Program-made: the position numbers and the translations under genes | Notes under the pieces: model-generated | The model's input: the letters and a program-made list of their open reading frames with translations, nothing else | What the model was told of the DNA's origin: nothing | Databases searched by the model: none | NCBI GenBank assembly: GCA_018806915.1 | Contig: JAGKQI010000021.1 | Span: 1 to 64,000, forward strand | DNA from: Phytophthora colocasiae | Lineage: Eukaryota; Oomycota; Peronosporomycetes; Peronosporales; Peronosporaceae | Length of the DNA: 64,000 bases | Reading direction: 5' to 3' | In this document: positions 59,796 through 64,000 of the stretch, one piece after another | Layout of the letters: each line of letters opens with the position of its first letter | Position numbering within the stretch: the stretch's first letter is position 1

Positions 59796-62700
59796 TGGGG
59801 GCAGGAGGAAGGGGAAGGGAGTGTCGACCCTTCTTCTTGTCTAAGTGATGACACCCCTGGGAACGCTTCTATATTGGAACTGGATGAAGTCGAAGCGTAC
59901 CCAGGCGACGAAAGAACGGTTAACGCTTTAAGGAGCGTGAGTGAACGGATTGAAACGGATGTGAAAATGACGAATATTGAAGAAGAGAACGGGACGGAGC
60001 GTTCCGCTGAGGAAGACGAGCGCGAGAACTCGTCTGGGGCTGAAAGAAAGAGTGTTACCAGAAGGGAATTTATCTACGATTATCGCGCAGGGAATACGCG
60101 AGAAGAAGAGAACATGATGGCTGAAGCGTTATTACCATTGGAGAGTCGAGTAGCAGAGGCTACCACTGAAGAGAAGGACTATTTTTGCGATTACTATGCT
60201 GACTACAAGGAGATGGTCAGCCTAGAAGAGGGACAGCCTGTCGAGGTGACGGCGTCCGCTAGGGTGGCGAGCAGCGTTTGCACGGAAAATGGGGAGCCGC
60301 TAGGGGAAGAAACCATGAACAGTGAAGAACGGAAAGAAGAGCACGGAGAACGGTCAACGACTGAAATTGAGGAAAGTGGGAACGGTGGAACAGAGGAACC
60401 GTACCCCTCAGAAACAGAACGCGGGTCCCTAAAGCCAGAGGTTATAAGAGCTTTGGAGGAACGGTTCGAGAGTGAGGTGAGTGCGGTACGGGTGTTGTTC
60501 CACTGGCCACCCTACAAGCCTAAGGGGAAGCGTGAAGTAGTGCACGTGCAGTTCATGGATTCGGGTAGAAAGGGAACGGAGAACGCTTCCGAGGATGAAG
60601 ACTCCCGAAGAGAAGAAGCGACGGAAGAGCAAGAAAGGCCGCCTCCCGATCCCGGTGAAGGCGATGACGCGGTGAGGCTCAAGGAAGAAGCTATCTCTAC
60701 GAAGGACGCTGGCAGACTGGCTGGAATAGACCTGCCAGAAAAAGAGAACGCTGGTGGCGGGACGGTTGGAACCGTTCCCGAGTCGGAGGGCTCAACTAAC
60801 GGTCGCAGTGTAACGCCTGCGGGGATCGAACCCGAACCGCCGCCCGAAGAGACACCGGCTGTGGAAGGGCGCCCCACTACTAAACTCTTCACAGCTGAAG
60901 AATTGGACGCCCTGGAAGATGGAGCCGAGTCGCCCATCGACGAAGAGAAGGAAGAGTACGAGAAGGAGTCGGAGGAACGCTTATTCCCTCTGGATGAAGT
61001 CGAACTAAAGAGGCGCATGAAGGCCAGTGCTGAACAGAAGAAGGAGCTATCGTTGACTGAGTTGAGTTGTATTCTCAATGTACCGGAAGAAACCCTTGAG
61101 AGGACGCGAGATTCTTCGCCTGGAGAACTGTCCACCCCTGAGTACTGGATAAGATGGTACGCTTCTACGCGTGCGAACCGAAACTTTAGTGAAACTCCGA
61201 CCGATGGGGACGCTGTAGCAAGCGTTCTGTATAACGCTGATGGATACTTGGATGCGAAGGATTACCCTGGGAGGAAGAAGAAACACCGAAGGTCTCATAA
61301 GCGTGAAAAGGCTAGGGCGAAGAAGTTTGCGAAGCCTAAGGAGAAGGCAGTCCCAGTGACGATTCTCGACAACATTGGACTCCCTCTTGTGAACCGAAAG
61401 CCTAGAGAAATTACGGAACGGTTATCAAGCGTTCCCGAGAAGGCACGTCGAAGCGTTCGACACCAATGGAGAGGACTTATTCGACGAATCGTCCACCAAC
61501 TAGTGTTCGAGGAGGAGACGTTAGACCCTCGGTGCGGCACCTGCCAGATGAAACTGAGTGACCGGAGGGATCCCCGCGAGAAGTATAGTCGGGAGTTCCT
61601 TCTGAAGGAGAAGGAGCTTGAAATGCGAGCAAGGGCGTACTTGGAGCGTTCCGTGGATCACTTGGAGAAGAGTATCGTGGGCATTTTGATACAAGGAATT
61701 AAGTACCGATACGTGCTGGACTCCGACGAGATTCGCAGGAAGCTAACGGATCGTACTCCTACGTGCGAACTGTGTCGCATTTTGTCTAAGCGTTCTTCGC
61801 GAAGAGGTCGCGTCTGCAACGTTCGGTTTGACCATTCTGCGTTACTCGCTAACCGTTCTGAAGCGTTGGGAACGCTTAGCTCGAGTGAAGATCAGCCGGG
61901 AGGCATGTATGAGTACGCCCACGCCGTGTCGGATGCGACGGGCAAGAGTCCTGAGCCTGAGGAACTGAGCGGAGTGTCCGAATCCGAAGTGCTCAGTGAG
62001 GATGGGGACGACGCAGTCGTTCCAGAAGGCAAACGTATTATCGGTTCTGTGGGTGGGGTGGAGGCCGTCTCTACGGGCTATATCGACTGTCTGCCTACCG
62101 CTATGCTCATCGATTCAGGAGCTGTTGCCAGTCTAATCGACAACCGCGTGCTGAAGAGGTTAGGGATGACGGACGCTCCATTGGAACCGTACCCTCAGGA
62201 ACTGAAAGGCGTGTCGGGTCAAGCGTTACGAGTTAAGGGAATCGTCCGCCTACCCATGCGACTGGGGTCGAAGGAACTAATTCGGCCGTTCGTGGTAATT
62301 GAGAAGCTGCATGTGGATGTGATCCTTGGAACGGACACGCTTAGAGCGTACCGAGCCGTCGTCGACCTGGATGAAAGTACGGTAACGCTTAAGGATACAG
62401 GAGAAGCGTTCGCCATCGGGTCGCCGCGGGTGGAGGAAATGTACACCACTCGTATTAGCTCTACGGTACGGTTATGTCCGGGAGGGCAAGCGTTGGTGGT
62501 GACCGATGTGCAAGGAAAAGCGGCCGATGACTCTACTGTGCTCGTCGAAGGATATGTGGACCTGGACGACACGGTGAAAGTGGCTCGAACGTTGTGTACT
62601 GTGAAGGAAGGCAAGGTCGTGGTGGAAGTGTGTAACGCTTCGGAAGAAGACGTGATCATTAAAAAGGGAACGCTTATTGCCGCGGCTACGGTAGTGCCGG

Positions 62701-64000
62701 CGACCGCCTTTGCTTACGAGAAAAACAATGTGGATGACCGGAACGCTTCCGCAAATGGAACGGATTGGGTAAGTTCCGTGCTGGGAACAGTTAGTTCGCG
62801 TTCTGAACCGTCCCGAGACCCCATGCCTGCCTTGGACGAAGCGTTACGACAAGAGTTTAAGGTGGACTTTACGGGATCGAAGTTGAGCTCTGAGCAGCAA
62901 GGGCTGTTCTCTTCTCTATTGGAGTCTTTCGCTGACATGTTCGTGGAAACCTCGATGAAGCCGGGTCGAACCAACCTTCTAGAGTTCTCTATAGATACGG
63001 GAGGCAATGCTCCGATCAAACAGAGACCGTACCGGGTTTCTAAGGCCGAAGGTGATGTGATGGAAGCTGAAATCCAGCAATACCTCGACTTGGGGATAAT
63101 ACAACCGTCCTCGAGCCCATGGGCGAGTCCGGTGCTTATGATACGGAAACCTGATGGGGGCATACGCTTCTGCATTGACTACCGGAGGCTGAACGCCGTT
63201 ACGATTAAGGACTGCTACCCAATGCCGCTAATTGATGACATATTGGACGTTCTAGGGAACGCTAAACTGTTCTCTACTATGGACATCGCCTCCGGGTATT
63301 GGAACGTTCCGATGGCAAAAGGAAGCGTGGAGAAAACAGCGTTCACTTGCAAGTACGGACTGTTCGAGTGGTTGGTGATGCCCTTTGGCTTATGCAACGC
63401 GGTGCCAGCTTTCGAGCGACTAATGGAGAACGTGCTAGTGGATCTTAAGTGGCGAACTTGCTTGGTGTATCTCGATGATTGTGTGGTGTTCAGCGAGGAC
63501 TTTCCTACCCACTTAATACGGTTAAAACAAGTCTTGGAACGGTTCCGTGCGGCAGGGTTTAAACTCAAAATGAAGAAGTGCAAGTGGGAACGGGACCAGG
63601 TGGCGTTCCTAGGGCACATAGTAACGCCTTCAGGGATACTGACCAACCCGGAGAAGGTGAAGTCGGTGATGACTTTGAAGAACCCGCACGACTTGCATAC
63701 CGTTCGAGCGTTTCTAGGACTGACTAGTTATTTCCGACGGTACATTCCGGGGTACGCTGCGATCACCGCTCCCATAGAACGCTTAAAAGGAAAAGGCGTT
63801 CCGTTCGAGTGGTCAGAGGACTGTGAGTCAGCGTTCCGACAATTGAAACGGAGACTAGTGGAACCCCCGATCCTGGTGTACCCGGATTTCTCGAAGCGTT
63901 TCAAATTGTACGTGGACTCTTCCACGATGGCTATTGGAGCGTGCCTCATGCAGACCGTGGACGGACGGGAGCGTGTGGTAGCTTACGCAAGCAAATTGCT
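59796..64000 (+). CDS. pol: Gypsy-3 Pol (partial at window end)
   Basis: Open without stop to the edge; first ATG 59,967. The first ~700 residues are an acidic, Glu/Ser-rich linker, a basic patch (GRKKKHRRSHKREKARAKKF) and a helical block with paired Cys (CGTC, CELC). Protease: AMLIDSGAVASLIDNRVLKR (62,101) and VDVILGTDTLRAYRAVVDL. RT: SSPWASPVLMIRKPDGGIRF, STMDIASGYWNVPMAKGSVE, MPFGLCNAVPAFERLM and the catalytic VYLDDCVVF near 63,465. The RNase H start LYVDSSTMAIGACLM is at the edge. Synthesis of cDNA is the expected role. The pre-protease region is not recognised. Confidence 0.9.

Larger units (their letters stand above)
56712..64000 (+). mobile_element. Gypsy-3: Ty3/Gypsy retrotransposon, 5' part (cut by window end)
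   Basis: 5' LTR, PBS, Gag and Pol as far as the start of RNase H; the rest lies beyond 64,000. Pol is continuously open for about 1,400 codons, so this copy looks younger or more intact than Gypsy-1 and Gypsy-2. Features not usual for the group are a ~700-residue charged region before the protease and a DNA-level excess of AACGCTT/AAGCGTT/AACGGTT/AACCGTT heptamers. The 3' end and target duplication are not visible; the five bases before the LTR are GTAAC. Confidence 0.92.

Overview
The window looks like oomycete (Phytophthora-type) nuclear DNA. The evidence is a cluster of secreted GH6 glycoside hydrolases with Ser/Thr/Pro-rich tails, four genes preceded by the oomycete initiator plus flanking element (TCATT...AATTT) 20-50 bp before the ATG, very short introns, and dense Ty3/Gypsy and MULE elements of the kinds common in Phytophthora. 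The species cannot be fixed from sequence alone. No rRNA, tRNA gene or CRISPR array was recognised.

Layout. (1) 1-28,265 is a MULE transposase gene (minus strand, FAR1/DDE type; N-terminus at 28,265, last clear homology at ~2,200) split by two independent LTR retrotransposons. Gypsy-1 lies at 2,419-19,317 (16.9 kb, TSD ATAC) and Gypsy-2 at 20,095-28,031 (7.9 kb, TSD GACTC). Removing each element plus one TSD copy rejoins the transposase frame. Gypsy-1 is a chromodomain element with a second, archaeal-like RNase H. Between pol and the 3' LTR it carries an intact antisense ORF of up to 1,055 codons with its own initiator-like promoter. Gypsy-2 also carries a broken antisense ORF in the same interval, overlapping the 3' end of pol. 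(2) 29,154-54,000 is the host-gene island: six GH6 genes (A-D on plus, E and F on minus), two quinone-oxidoreductase-like genes (one broken) and a mucin-like membrane protein gene. GH6-A is a pseudogene with two frameshifts and a 1.9-kb Pack-MULE that carries a captured PDZ-domain exon. A 6.8-kb MULE (34,849-41,610; 9-bp TSD ACCGAAATG) sits between GH6-B and GH6-C and encodes a SWIM-type transposase, a Ulp1-type cysteine protease and a small convergent ORF. (3) 54,000-56,711 holds only gene relics. (4) 56,712-64,000 is the 5' part of a third Gypsy element with LTR, PBS, Gag and a pol frame open to the window edge.

How the genes fit together. The GH6 proteins are predicted to act outside the cell on beta-1,4-glucan. 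A-D end in an S/T-rich tail and a basic Cys-Lys C-terminus, E ends in a transmembrane anchor plus a cytosolic tail, and F ends in a GPI-like hydrophobic tail. The family therefore seems to have diversified by where the enzyme is held. The mucin-like protein between E and F is also predicted to be membrane anchored. Transposons border and interrupt this island.

Caution. Many retrotransposon frames and the two Gypsy-1 LTRs differ by one- or few-base indels rather than substitutions. This could be real decay or indel error in a long-read assembly. The undisrupted GH6, mucin and oxidoreductase frames argue that error, if present, is not uniform.
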